A stretch of 64,000 nucleotides of DNA from Tetramitus jugosus. Lineage: Eukaryota > Heterolobosea > Eutetramitea > Acrasida > Vahlkampfiidae. Of this stretch, positions 29,701 through 38,864 are shown one piece after another. Both the position numbers and the translations under genes were made by a program. Position 1 is the stretch's first letter. Each line of letters starts with the position of its first letter. The notes under the pieces were generated by a model. The model did no database searches. It saw nothing but the letters and a program-made list of their open reading frames with translations, and was not told the DNA's origin. Where the stretch lies: assembly GCA_937625935.1 (NCBI GenBank), contig OW569369.1:1-64000 (forward strand), given 5' to 3'.

Positions 29701-30348
29701 CCTGTTGACAGAATTTTTACCAGAATTGGAGCAAATGATAAAATCATGGCAGGTGAGAGCACATTTATGGTTGAGTTGAATGAAACATCAAACATTATCA
29801 ACAATGCCACTCGTAATAGCTTTGTCATCCTGGATGAAATGGGTCGTGGAACAAGTACCTTTGATGGACTTTCAATGGCTTTTAGTGTTGTTCAATATCT
29901 CGCAGAGAAAACTCAATGCAGAACACTCTTCAGCACACATTATTACAACTTGACAGAGCAATTGAAGTTCCATCCACTCATTGCAATGTACCAGATGGAG
30001 TGTCACGTCAATCCTGAGAACAAGAAAGACATTACTTTCTTGTACAAGTACTCTCCAGGAGTTTGCCCAAAGAGTTATGGAATGAACGTGGCCAGCATGG
30101 CTGGTGTAGACTCAAAGATTGTTGACCGTGCGTCACAAATTGCAGAGATGTTCGAACAAAACCTGGAGAAACAATCGAATGGAACTGTGGTCGACAGTTC
30201 TCGTATCAGCAGAGAACAAACCCAGCGATTCTTAAATCTTAATGTATTGCTGCACGATGATCAGAATAATGCCAATGATTTGCGTGCACGACTTCGTAAG
30301 CTACAGAGTGGTTCTCTAGCTGAATTAACTTCTTTCCTATCTCAATAA
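26722..30348 (+). CDS. MSH6: DNA mismatch repair protein MSH6
   Basis: A 1208-residue MutS homologue. A PCNA-interacting box (QRTINQFF, residues 32-39) starts a disordered acidic N-terminal region of about 280 residues. The mismatch-binding domain carries the Phe-x-Glu motif in FFKKGKFYELYE (F310-Y-E312), characteristic of MSH6 and bacterial MutS and absent from MSH2. Connector, lever and clamp domains follow. The ATPase has Walker A TGPNMGGKST (958-967) and Walker B FVILDEMGRGTSTFDG (from 1034), and a composite-site STHYYN. MSH6 pairs with MSH2 as MutS-alpha to detect base mismatches and small loops in the nucleus. No intron. Length is close to yeast and human MSH6. Confidence 0.95.
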   Translation: MSSNNNYNARRPPFLNNSQTASTTTSVSGGQQRTINQFFTPKKNADTSIGSQPTPTQSMNDDDEELTAEELERMERNKREAELRRSSLAASLSAKKPFVGVGTSNAFQAFAQKRKRMVDDDENDADGHTNNSDTKRMRVSSSSMSSDVSTLKTPSTPLLNRGKQQSSAGTKSVTRQPVLPSPQQNNKKNATTKKKEVDNDYEDAEDDEDEDAEERQKPASTSSTRRGATSKPNAFARAKQKRDEEERHTWLMESEIRDKEQRKKDHPDYDPSTLYIPAAGLSEMTPFEKQYWEVKKENWDTVIFFKKGKFYELYEKDAYLGKELFDLKMTERVNMPMVGVPEGSFQHWASKFIAAGFKLARVEQMETPDEVKKRNKGKKQAKNATSRVVSREIVEIITPGTIRDNDMIMDYNSPYLLSIRENQVASSFGISFSDVSTGRIFLTFIERDDAGFTGLETVLQQIQPREILFEKGNLSKQTLHIIKQKLNISAKLTPIASKEYYDASAVVQQIEDGEYFEQSEWPEALNEFRENEIVLCSFGGLLFHLKKVMLDSDVLTMGNIKKYEPNEHASTMIIDGQTLANLEILCNNRDNTRKGSLIEHLDRCLTPFGKRLFRKWICAPLRRIEDINARLDALEDLHRVSEAKDEVRPLLKQIPDLERMLAKLHSESRIEKDAVYFDVKTDKRKIDMFLGTLDGFKKINNISKRMNQLINEFETDIMKDFSQIVSVSDVNDIPDHGFPDIDDLLNHFDGAFDHKIAKEQYIICPNEGEDEEYDKVVQLIKKTEAEFEEELKKARKLLKCASAQYKHLQKDTYQIEVPNNVKVPDTFTVVTKTSKMNRYYTPWIRENLSKLQELESQKEEVLRRQMKRMFKKFDAYYKIWARAIEYCAELDCLFSLSLTSFESHLPMVRPSFVNSRRPVFDIKQMIHPCVSSPNASTPIQPNDTLLGGLNHPCCAVVTGPNMGGKSTLLRQNCIAIIMAQVGCYVSAQEFTLSPVDRIFTRIGANDKIMAGESTFMVELNETSNIINNATRNSFVILDEMGRGTSTFDGLSMAFSVVQYLAEKTQCRTLFSTHYYNLTEQLKFHPLIAMYQMECHVNPENKKDITFLYKYSPGVCPKSYGMNVASMAGVDSKIVDRASQIAEMFEQNLEKQSNGTVVDSSRISREQTQRFLNLNVLLHDDQNNANDLRARLRKLQSGSLAELTSFLSQ

Positions 30349-30403
30349 TTGTCATCGAGAGTTGTAGGGAGGACAGTGAATAAAAGTATTTATTGTTGAC
30401 AAA

Positions 30404-33400
30404 CTATCTGGGACTGTACATTCCCAATTTAGTACCGAATTGCAGTTTGAGTCTCTTCTGTTGTGTGAAGTACTTCTTTCTCATTCTAATCTTGGCCAGT
30501 TCATCAATCAGCACCACAATCGGTGGAGGCAGCAATACAATTAAGTATGCATAGAATGGATAGTGGGGGAATTTGACTGGTGAGAGATGGTGCTGAACAC
30601 TGATACAAGCGACAAAGCTGAATATGAACTGCAAAATGAGAATCAGAGGCATCACAACCATCCACAGAATATTTCTGTAGAGACGAACCGTGAATATGGA
30701 GTACACTCTGTGCAGGAAGCAGATCGAAATAAATATTAGGTAGAACACAACCACAAACAAGGTAATGTTCTGTGCGTAGGTCACAGCCGCCAAGAATTCA
30801 TGCGTTCGGTATAGTCCGGTACTTTGTCTGACACCCGTACCAAATATCTTCCAATTAACACCGACGGCTGGTCTCATGCTAAACAATGTCCACACATAAA
30901 CTACAAAGGCGATTGGTATTGGGAGTAAAAATCGCAAGTAGTTGTGTAGAAAGAGACGGAAACTCTTTCCCTTATTCAATATGTTCTTCGATGAAATGGT
31001 GTCCATGATCTTGGGTTCAATAGGATTACCCATGAGCGCCAATGAGAATAATGGAAGGATTACAAACATCATCCATAAACACTGTACGCCCGTAAATATC
31101 GTACTGGGTAGAAACACCATTTGGGATAGCACCTGAATAGTCAATAAACATAAATTAGAGCACATGAGAAACAAGAGAGCTTGTTTCAGGTTTGCAATAT
31201 TTCTTCTTCCCTCTTTGATCAGGTGGAATAGAATTGGAAAGGTAGCGGTCAACTGTTCATTTTGAGGATTCGATTTGATCTGGAATGCTGATGGAAATGA
31301 AAACAAGCTAGAATAATCCTCCTGGAAATCATTCTCTTCTTGTTGTCCGTTGGCATCATAAATATTATTCATACTGGACATGTGTTGCTCGCTAGATGGA
31401 TCAACAGAGATACACACATTGCTCTGCGTTAATACTGGAATATTGTCAACAGCAATTGATGATCCAACACAGCAAACAACTTCGTGATTCTCTTGCAATA
31501 TTGAAACCATCTGTGATGTGCTCTCCGGTGTTGCATCACTGAATAAACTCACGAGTAGAGGCACATTATCAGTCATTTTGATATGCTCTCGAATACCAGC
31601 TATACCATGCGGTAATCGAGCACGCAAATCAGACTCATCAAGATCCACTTCATTCTCCGCTAAGGAGATACAACTATTCCAATCAGTTTCCATGCCCAAC
31701 TTTGCTCCAAACGCTTTGGTTTTTTGACTGTTGTGAGTCGAGAAGAAGATGAATCTGATTCCAGAGTCGTTTTCAAGATCTCTGATAAAATCTGGTAGGT
31801 TTGCCTTTGGCTGTTGTCTAAACGCAGCCATACCCAAAAAGATTTGACCACACTGCATCGCATTAAACTTCTGCGCTGGTGTCTTATTGTCTTGACGAAC
31901 AGAATCAATATTGCTGTCTGTTTTCACACCATCGTTATCAATATCTGTAGCTGCATTAACATTGTCGTCCAAATTAGCATCGAAATTAGCGTCAGCATCT
32001 CTAATGTTAATCACATCTTCGCTCTGGTGCTGAACTATCAATGTTGAGTACTTGTTATCGATTGGCTTGTAGGCAATCGCTAAAACATACAAGTCTCTTC
32101 GCTTGGACCACTGTGTAAACGTGTGCTGAATATGATTCTTCACTCCCTGTGTGATTGGCCGAATGTCACTTCCATCCCAAAAATCTGAGCAATAATCAAC
32201 GAGTAAATCAGGATGGCCGAAAGACTGAATTTGCATTCCACTGCCTTCATACTCAACAATGACAGAGGACATTTCTCTCTTCCCTCTCTGGGTATGAATT
32301 CTCTTTCGGAAAGAGAAGGATTCCAGCACGTCATCAGAAAATCCAATTTCCTTTCCCAGAAGATAGACATACTTTTGCCATAAATGACTCTTTGCGTCTA
32401 TCATTCCCTCTACTTGATCGAAATCAGGCAACTTTGAACGACCAGTAATCAAAAAGTTAAGGCCCAAAGGCTTGAGCAGATCGAGATGTCTTCTCCAATC
32501 AGTATCCTCGAATTTGATGACACAACTTTCATCTGAAGTCTCACGATCAAACATTAAATCTAGTGTGACATAATTTGGACCGAATAATCGCGAACAGTCA
32601 GAAGGAGTTGGCGATTGAGGAATTTCAGCATTTGGATCATTTGGATCGAGCAGATAGGCACCCTCATTTTCCATCTCGTGATCAAAGTTCTGTCCAATCT
32701 CTCCTTGATCAATCATTCCTTGTTCGGGATTAAAATCTTGTTCATATTGCTCCAGTGCTTCTTCATTTCCATGTTGATTCTCGTACTCCAAGTTTTCTTG
32801 TGGTTGAAATCCAAAGTCAGTATCAAGTGCATCTTCTTGATTCACATGTTGATGTTCTTCATAAAACTCACTATGTGTCACAATCTGTTCGTCATTTTGT
32901 TCAACAGCTCCATCATATATCACTTCACTCTCATAATTGGTATCGTCTGGATTCCTCTCATAGTTATCTTGGATGAATCCGTCTTGTCCACCATCAACAT
33001 CATACTGTCCATAATTATCATTATTATAGCCATCTTGGTAATCATCAACCATGCCGCCATCCAGGTAAACAGTCTCAGGCATTGTATTTTCAACCCCATA
33101 ATCATCTATGCCAGGTCTGACGGCTTCACTATCATCATTCACTTCCGCATTGTTGCCTGTAGTGATAAGCAACAACTTTTCTGGTGCGTAAAGCAAATCT
33201 GCCAGCACTCCATTCTTGTTGACAAAGCATAATGCAGTTACAGACCCGAGAGCCAAAACACTATCGTAAGATAGAGCTTTGTGAAGTAAAATCCGGAAGA
33301 AATTTTTCATAAATGACGATATAGGAATGGGAACGGGCTTATGCTTCTTGTCAGGCTCCATACAGCTGTACTGCTCTCTCCGTGTTAGACCAGAGCTGCT

Positions 33401-35362
33401 GGCAGTCAGAACAGAGAACACTGATGCAATACGTGCTTTGATAATCACATTGAATATTAACCAAGCAAGCGGCATACCAACTGGTAGAAGCAAAAGGGTG
33501 ACATAGATTGGTTGCATGAGCAGTAACAATACCCAATCGTTGTTTCCGAACCGAGCAGCAACCCGAACAACATTGAAAAGCATCACAATCAGAAAACTTA
33601 TGAGTGCCAATACAGAGAAAACCCGCGAATAGTAGTCCATCTTTGCGTACAGTGGTACCTTATTCTGTGTGCTCTGCAAATTCGGAAGATAACTTCGCAA
33701 CAGTGTACACATTGGGGTCTCTTCAATAATAAAAAAACAGGGCCTATTTGTGCTTCGGTACTTGATTGTGTTCACTTCAAAATCATTCTTCGGTAATGGA
33801 CTATACACATAATCACCTGATACCAACAAAATATGTGGAAGTTTTATCCACTTGTCATCTCGATAAACAAAAACGATCCGATATGGAATTAAATTAATTC
33901 CCTCAAAAATATCACCATTCTTCCGTTTAATCGTAAACTCAAATCCGTTCTTCAGCATTTGTTGAAACCGTCGCTGTAACAACCGAACATAAACTTTCTT
34001 CTTACGAACATATCTCTCCATATTGACACCACATACGATCACGATTGCAATAAACACGAGAACACACTCAACCAAAATACGAATGGCCTCCAATGGATCC
34101 ACTCTCCGATATGGTATATGACACCACTTTAAAACACATGCAGTAATCAAGCAAAGCAAACTAATCACCAACAACAAAATATTCAATCCACCACTCAACG
34201 GCTTTGATATAAAATTATGGAACAATGTTTGTAAAAACAGGCTCAAAAACGATCCAATTCCTGTCTCCAAATATTCAATCGTTAACTGAATATCCTTAAT
34301 AAATTGCTCCTTGGCCATTGGCGTCGATAACCCCAATAACTGTTGTTGTTGTTGCTGTTCTTTTTCATTGTTCGCCTGTTGTTGATCAGAAATCATTGAA
34401 CCATACGACAAGTGCACATTGTGTTTCATTGCGTCTCCGTCCATGATATATGTCAATGCGTTGTTTTTCACTTCTCCCTCATTCACCTCATTTGCTTTCT
34501 CATTTTGCTCGGCACTCATCACAGCATCCATCTCATGGTTATATCCCAAATTTTCATCTTCTCCATTCACATGATCATTCTTGGAATCATTATCCACTTT
34601 TTTATTTTCTCGTTGTTGTTGCTGTTGCTGTTGCTGTTGTTGATTCAATTTTCTGTCTGTCGATAATAATGGATTATTTGACTTGACTGATGTTTTCAAT
34701 GCAGCAAACGAGTCTTCAATGTACTTGTCCGATCGAGTGACCGGTGTGTACACAACAGATGATAATGATGATGAAACTCGAGTCATACGTGAATTTTTAC
34801 CACCATGATGATGATGATGATGATGATTGGTTGATTCTTCCAAATCTCTACTTGTTTCATGCGTCATCATTGGTGTCACTACTCCTTCATCATCATGTTG
34901 ATTTTCATGAATCATCATTGGCGATGAAATATAAGAAGAAGGCGTATGATATTGTTGTTGTTGTTGTTGTTGATCGGAGGGTGGTGGTGGTAGTTGAAGA
35001 TTGTGAGTAATGAGTGATAGTTCAATAGATCGAGAAGTAATGGCGTCATCTTCTGTTGCATCATCTTGGTTGATGATGCTTGTCGTTGTTGGAGTATGAT
35101 TGTTATTATTGTTATTGTAATGGTGATGATGATAACTGTGATGTGCAGCTAGATCATCAACGGATGAAGAAACATCAGTGTTGGTGATGAGTATAGGTGG
35201 AGTGGGTGTTGGACTTGACATTCCACCATGCACATGTATTGATTGAGTTGTGTGATTGATGTTGGTTGCAAGTTGTTGGAAATGTCCAGTTGAAGCCGCT
35301 ACGGCGCAGAGAGTGTGAAAATGGTCTGTTGCACGTGTTGTTTTGCCCGACAACAACTTCAA
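30404..35362 (-). CDS. TMEM94: TMEM94-like P-type ATPase-related membrane protein
   Basis: A 1652-residue protein. A low-complexity N-terminal region of about 350 residues (Gln, His and Asn runs) precedes paired helices (about 385-450), a beta-rich actuator-like segment, further helices (about 560-640), a large cytoplasmic domain with a very acidic insertion, and six C-terminal helices. TMEM94-specific stretches are LALGSVTALCFVNKNGVL, LDLLKPLGLNFLI, DFWDGSDIRPI, GQIFLGMAAF, DNVPLLVSLFSDATPE and the extreme C-terminus LKLQFGTKLGMYSP. The TMEM94 equivalent of the P-type DKTG site reads NKNG (N715), so the phosphorylated Asp is replaced. Human TMEM94 is proposed to be an ER magnesium transporter. 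Translation could instead begin at the Met at 35221. Confidence 0.88.
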   Translation of the reverse strand: MKLLSGKTTRATDHFHTLCAVAASTGHFQQLATNINHTTQSIHVHGGMSSPTPTPPILITNTDVSSSVDDLAAHHSYHHHHYNNNNNNHTPTTTSIINQDDATEDDAITSRSIELSLITHNLQLPPPPSDQQQQQQQYHTPSSYISSPMMIHENQHDDEGVVTPMMTHETSRDLEESTNHHHHHHHGGKNSRMTRVSSSLSSVVYTPVTRSDKYIEDSFAALKTSVKSNNPLLSTDRKLNQQQQQQQQQQRENKKVDNDSKNDHVNGEDENLGYNHEMDAVMSAEQNEKANEVNEGEVKNNALTYIMDGDAMKHNVHLSYGSMISDQQQANNEKEQQQQQQLLGLSTPMAKEQFIKDIQLTIEYLETGIGSFLSLFLQTLFHNFISKPLSGGLNILLLVISLLCLITACVLKWCHIPYRRVDPLEAIRILVECVLVFIAIVIVCGVNMERYVRKKKVYVRLLQRRFQQMLKNGFEFTIKRKNGDIFEGINLIPYRIVFVYRDDKWIKLPHILLVSGDYVYSPLPKNDFEVNTIKYRSTNRPCFFIIEETPMCTLLRSYLPNLQSTQNKVPLYAKMDYYSRVFSVLALISFLIVMLFNVVRVAARFGNNDWVLLLLMQPIYVTLLLLPVGMPLAWLIFNVIIKARIASVFSVLTASSSGLTRREQYSCMEPDKKHKPVPIPISSFMKNFFRILLHKALSYDSVLALGSVTALCFVNKNGVLADLLYAPEKLLLITTGNNAEVNDDSEAVRPGIDDYGVENTMPETVYLDGGMVDDYQDGYNNDNYGQYDVDGGQDGFIQDNYERNPDDTNYESEVIYDGAVEQNDEQIVTHSEFYEEHQHVNQEDALDTDFGFQPQENLEYENQHGNEEALEQYEQDFNPEQGMIDQGEIGQNFDHEMENEGAYLLDPNDPNAEIPQSPTPSDCSRLFGPNYVTLDLMFDRETSDESCVIKFEDTDWRRHLDLLKPLGLNFLITGRSKLPDFDQVEGMIDAKSHLWQKYVYLLGKEIGFSDDVLESFSFRKRIHTQRGKREMSSVIVEYEGSGMQIQSFGHPDLLVDYCSDFWDGSDIRPITQGVKNHIQHTFTQWSKRRDLYVLAIAYKPIDNKYSTLIVQHQSEDVINIRDADANFDANLDDNVNAATDIDNDGVKTDSNIDSVRQDNKTPAQKFNAMQCGQIFLGMAAFRQQPKANLPDFIRDLENDSGIRFIFFSTHNSQKTKAFGAKLGMETDWNSCISLAENEVDLDESDLRARLPHGIAGIREHIKMTDNVPLLVSLFSDATPESTSQMVSILQENHEVVCCVGSSIAVDNIPVLTQSNVCISVDPSSEQHMSSMNNIYDANGQQEENDFQEDYSSLFSFPSAFQIKSNPQNEQLTATFPILFHLIKEGRRNIANLKQALLFLMCSNLCLLTIQVLSQMVFLPSTIFTGVQCLWMMFVILPLFSLALMGNPIEPKIMDTISSKNILNKGKSFRLFLHNYLRFLLPIPIAFVVYVWTLFSMRPAVGVNWKIFGTGVRQSTGLYRTHEFLAAVTYAQNITLFVVVFYLIFISICFLHRVYSIFTVRLYRNILWMVVMPLILILQFIFSFVACISVQHHLSPVKFPHYPFYAYLIVLLPPPIVVLIDELAKIRMRKKYFTQQKRLKLQFGTKLGMYSPR

Positions 35363-35447
35363 TTAATCACTTCAATGTTTTTGTTGAACAAGCAAATTTT
35401 TTCATTCGCCAAAAAACGACAACAAACAACAATCAATTCGAGAGAAA

Positions 35448-36200
35448 ATGCTTACATCCAAGAAGAGACAAGTCCTCACAAAACTAACAACTCAAGAATT
35501 AGACTCTGACCAAAAGGTTTATGTCATTCTTGAGAATTGTGCACTAGAACACGCAAAAGTCGGTCCGGAATACAAGTTGTTAAACTCCGACGATCACCGA
35601 AGTTTTATTTCGCGACATGGCGCCAATCCGGACAACTACCGTCCTGATATTGTTCACCAGTGTTTGCTCACACTCATGGATAGCGCATTGAACAAGGCAG
35701 GAAGATTGCAAGTTTATATTCACACACAAAAGAATGTGTGCATTGAGATTAATCCTCAGTGTAGAATTCCTAGAACGTATCGTCGTTTTGCTGGTCTAAT
35801 GGTTCAATTGTTGCACAAGTTTAAGATTGTGGCTGCTACTGGAGATGAACAAGAGAATAAGACTGACTCTGCAAAGAATAGAGTTTTGATGAAGATTGTG
35901 AAGAATCCAATTCAGAGTCATTTGCCATTGAACAGCGTCAAGATTGCACTGGAAGAAACAGAAGATGAAAACAACTTGATCCGAGTGGAGAATTTGATTT
36001 ATCAAAAGATGGATAAGAAGTCTGAGAAGAGCACGAGCACAAAGAGTATTGTGTTTGTTGTTGGTGGTTTTGCCCATGGTGAACTCAAGAATCTAGAGTA
36101 CGTGGATGAGTATGTCAGTATCAGTCAATATAGTTTATCTGCCAGTGTGGTCTGCAGTAAGCTATGCAATGCTATGGAAGACTACTTTGACATTTTCTAA
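35448..36200 (+). CDS. EMG1: EMG1/NEP1 rRNA pseudouridine N1-methyltransferase
   Basis: A 250-residue SPOUT-class enzyme. Recognised family stretches are KVYVILENCALEHAKVG, then LLNSDDH...RPDIVHQCLLTLMDSALNKAGRLQVYIHT, NVCIEINPQCRIPRTYRRFAGLMVQLLHK, and a C-terminal FVVGGFAHGE plus YSLSASVVCSKLCNAMED that form the trefoil knot and SAM site. NEP1 methylates the hypermodified pseudouridine of 18S rRNA in the nucleolus and is needed for 40S assembly. Length fits yeast (252) and human (244). It is divergent from TMEM94, with less than 100 bp between the two ORFs. Confidence 0.93.
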   Translation: MLTSKKRQVLTKLTTQELDSDQKVYVILENCALEHAKVGPEYKLLNSDDHRSFISRHGANPDNYRPDIVHQCLLTLMDSALNKAGRLQVYIHTQKNVCIEINPQCRIPRTYRRFAGLMVQLLHKFKIVAATGDEQENKTDSAKNRVLMKIVKNPIQSHLPLNSVKIALEETEDENNLIRVENLIYQKMDKKSEKSTSTKSIVFVVGGFAHGELKNLEYVDEYVSISQYSLSASVVCSKLCNAMEDYFDIF

Positions 36201-36930
36201 TTTTTATGAAACAAAATAGATCCATTATTTCTTTTAACAACAATGACGCATGCATACATTTCCCATCTGATTATCTCCACAGGAATGCAGATATTATTCT
36301 CCACTGCCATCAGAATATCTTACAAATTTTCTGTCCCTTATCCGGCAACTGATCAGTCAGGTATAAAATGCTCTGCTCTTCTTTTACCTTGAGCTTCTCC
36401 AACACCAGACGTACTTTCCCAGATTGTTAACTTCTTATCTCTCAGCCAAAAACAGCATCGAATACTCTCAAAATGAGAGTAGTATACTTGTTGTTCAGCA
36501 AGAATAATGAGCAGTGCCATCATGATTGTTTGCTCCTGCAAATGTTCATTATTTCATCTGTGTCATCCTTCGAGGGTTGCACCCCTTTAGGACACAAACG
36601 ATCTAAGAATCCAAGGAACATTTGATTCAACAGTCTTCGCCCTAAGGAAATTCACTTAAAATTCCACTGTAGTTTGCGCACCTAGAATGACTTTAGACCC
36701 CGAACAATTCTCCCCCAACGAACAACCGTCTCGGCAAAAAAAATAGTGCCGTCTGGACGGAAACACCGGACTCTGAAAGAGTGCGAGAAAACCCCGTGTG
36801 GTGGATAAAAAGTGCTGAATACTTTTCGAGCAAGCATCAAGTTACCAAAACACAACAACAACAAAACTGAACCAAACAAACAACAAGAGTCAACACTCCT
36901 CATCCCCAACAACACACTATATCTAACAAC
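36201..36930. other. Intergenic region with no called gene
   Basis: 730 bases between EMG1 and the Frizzled-CRD-like gene. Short open frames on the minus strand (36353-36541 and 36682-36915) have no recognisable features. The last 100 bases are an A/C-rich leader typical of the genes here. Confidence 0.45.
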
Positions 36931-37533
36931 ATGAACAAATCACTATTGAGTGTTCTCTTCGTTTCCGTGATCGTCCTGATCATGTCTCTCTCAACGACAG
37001 CACAATGGCTTCAACCTGACCAATATCTCACTACTGTTCACGGTTGTGATAACTCCACATTGGCACCACAACAATTCTGTGAGACTATTCATAGATGGCC
37101 AAGAGCTTTGAATGCGATTGAAGGAATGAACACTACTGAAGCAGTGTTGGAAGCAGTTGCCATGAGTTTCCTCTCATCCATCAAGGTTAAGAACCCAGAT
37201 GCTGTTGCCAACGGCACTACACCAAAGTATGATATTCCAAGTGGTGACTGCGCTGGTGCGATTAGCAATGTTTTGTGCGCCAAATTTTTCATGAGATGCG
37301 ATGCCGAGACTGGAGAACCAATGTTGCCATGTAAGAAGCGTTGCCAACAAGTCAGAAAGAACTGTAAGGGTGAACCATTGAGTGCCTATGGTAAGGCATT
37401 CTACGACAGTTTGGACTGTAACGATAAGACCAAGTTCTCCTCAAGTCATTGCACAAGTGCTGCCTCAAGATTCCAAGTCTTCACTGGTGCTGTTGTTGCT
37501 ACACTGTTAGCCACTGTTTTCCTCATGTTCTAA
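36931..37533 (+). CDS. Secreted Frizzled-CRD-like, probably GPI-anchored protein
   Basis: A 200-residue protein with a clear signal peptide (1-24), a cysteine-rich ectodomain and a C-terminal hydrophobic stretch (about 182-200) after a small-residue site, the pattern of a GPI anchor signal. The cysteine layout, with VLCAKFFMRCD, then PMLPCKKRCQQVRKNC, resembles the Frizzled/Smoothened cysteine-rich domain (CxxxxPxC...PxxxxCxxxCxxxxxxC). Ten cysteines can be paired. Several N-glycosylation sequons are present. The role is unknown; related proteins in protists may bind sterols or fatty acids, which is the ancestral CRD function. No Wnt system is implied. Confidence 0.6.
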   Translation: MNKSLLSVLFVSVIVLIMSLSTTAQWLQPDQYLTTVHGCDNSTLAPQQFCETIHRWPRALNAIEGMNTTEAVLEAVAMSFLSSIKVKNPDAVANGTTPKYDIPSGDCAGAISNVLCAKFFMRCDAETGEPMLPCKKRCQQVRKNCKGEPLSAYGKAFYDSLDCNDKTKFSSSHCTSAASRFQVFTGAVVATLLATVFLMF

Positions 37534-37818
37534 ATGAGCAACAACATGTGTACAGGACTCCTCAACCAACAAACAATAAATATGATCGAATAACTTATTC
37601 CTCGGACTTGTCGTGTGAACACAATTTGAAGACAACTTGAAGCTGTCAAAATTCCCGGACATCACAGGACATCATTTTCTGTTGAATACCCGAACAAATT
37701 TCTTCAAAAGGAGCTCCAAGTGACAATACAATAGTCAACCACAAGTTCTCCGTTACAGCCATTTACAAAAAAAAATCATTGCGATTACATTGAATCCATA
37801 TATAATATATTTATAATT

Positions 37819-38539
37819 TTATCCCTGAATGTTATGCTCTTCCATGATTCTCAGTCTTTCTTCTCTCAAGCGAAGTGCCTCTTCTCTTTGTGCATCAGTC
37901 AAGCGCACATTAGTCATTGGATGAAGAGAATTTGCTGGAGCTTGCAAATAATATCTATAAAGAGTGTACATGGAGACTGCCCAACCCAAAAAGTACAAAC
38001 TCCATTGAAGAGCTTGACTACGAGATATCCATGGAGTATCATCAAAGTATGTGTATTCTCTTTGAACACCATCGTCCCACCAGAGATCATATGACTCATC
38101 AAACTAAGAATTTACCATCAGTACATACATGGTTTCAAATAAAAAAAAAAGCGAGGTTAGCATCAATTGATGATTAGTTGTGAGCAAAAAAACGCATTTT
38201 GCTTTTTTTCTGTTGTTGCGAAAAATATCATTGCAAACATAAATGAACACATACACCAGACTTGTTTTCGTTGATTAATGGTCCACTATATGGTGATTCG
38301 TATTCTGGTTGCCTTCTTGTTGGATCCAAAGTCGTTCTCTTGAGCTCTCCTGGGAGCTTGGTTTCAGGTTCAGCGGTGTAGCTTGCCTTTGCAGGCAATG
38401 ATTTTAGGAGAGAAAGAGGAGAAGTTGTTCTCTTTATCATGGTCGATGACAACAATGCCCTCTTGACCATCATGTTGGTAGATCGATTCATCATCCTTGT
38501 TCGTTGCTCAATTTTTTGTGTGGGTGGCGAAATGCGCAT
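37819..38539 (-). CDS. Probable mitochondrial complex I NDUFB8-like subunit
   Basis: Two exons, 38539-38255 and 38103-37819, with a GTATGT...CTTAG intron of 151 nt, give 189 residues. I chose the Met at 38539 because the frame upstream overlaps the divergent small gene. The N-terminus (MRISPPTQK...MMNRSTNMMVKRALL) is basic and Ser/Thr-rich like a mitochondrial presequence. Exon 2 starts FDESYDLWWDDG, resembling the LWWDDG-type motif before the single helix of plant NDUFB8, then a membrane helix (LQWSLYFLGWAVSMYTLYRYY) and a charged tail. The identity is suggested by layout and a short motif only; another inner-membrane respiratory subunit is possible. Confidence 0.5.
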
Positions 38540-38612
38540 TGTAAACGGAGAAAATATAAGTCCGTTATTATCCGACTGCTGTGAAGAAGACCCATAAGGC
38601 CAAAACACGAAG

Positions 38613-38837
38613 ATGAACGAAGACAACATTGGAATTCGCTTCAAGTTCTTGTGCACTCATAAAGGTGTGAATGCCTCTTTTGAAGATCATTGGATGTGTC
38701 TAACCGATTGTAAAGTGCTCGAGAAGTTAAGTGCTCAAAGTTCCTCTTCTTCGCCACAAAAAAGCTCAAAAAAACAAATCAGAGAAGCATCGAAAATCAG
38801 ATTGAAAATTGCGACGACTATTGCTCCTGGAGATTGA
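38613..38837 (+). CDS. Small hypothetical protein
   Basis: A 74-codon frame starting 73 bp from the divergent NDUFB8-like gene and ending 27 bp before the next gene. It has a mixed, plausible composition (IRFKFLCTHKGVNASFEDHW), four cysteines in the first half and a Ser/Lys-rich second half. I do not recognise it. It could be a real small protein or part of the downstream gene's leader. Confidence 0.35.
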   Translation: MNEDNIGIRFKFLCTHKGVNASFEDHWMCLTDCKVLEKLSAQSSSSSPQKSSKKQIREASKIRLKIATTIAPGD

Positions 38838-38864
38838 TTTTTTGACGTATCGACACACTCCACA

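Noticed and set aside
34412-34686. Plus-strand frames opposite the TMEM94 N-terminus
   Set aside because: They are complements of CAG/CAT repeats that encode Gln and His runs in the real gene.
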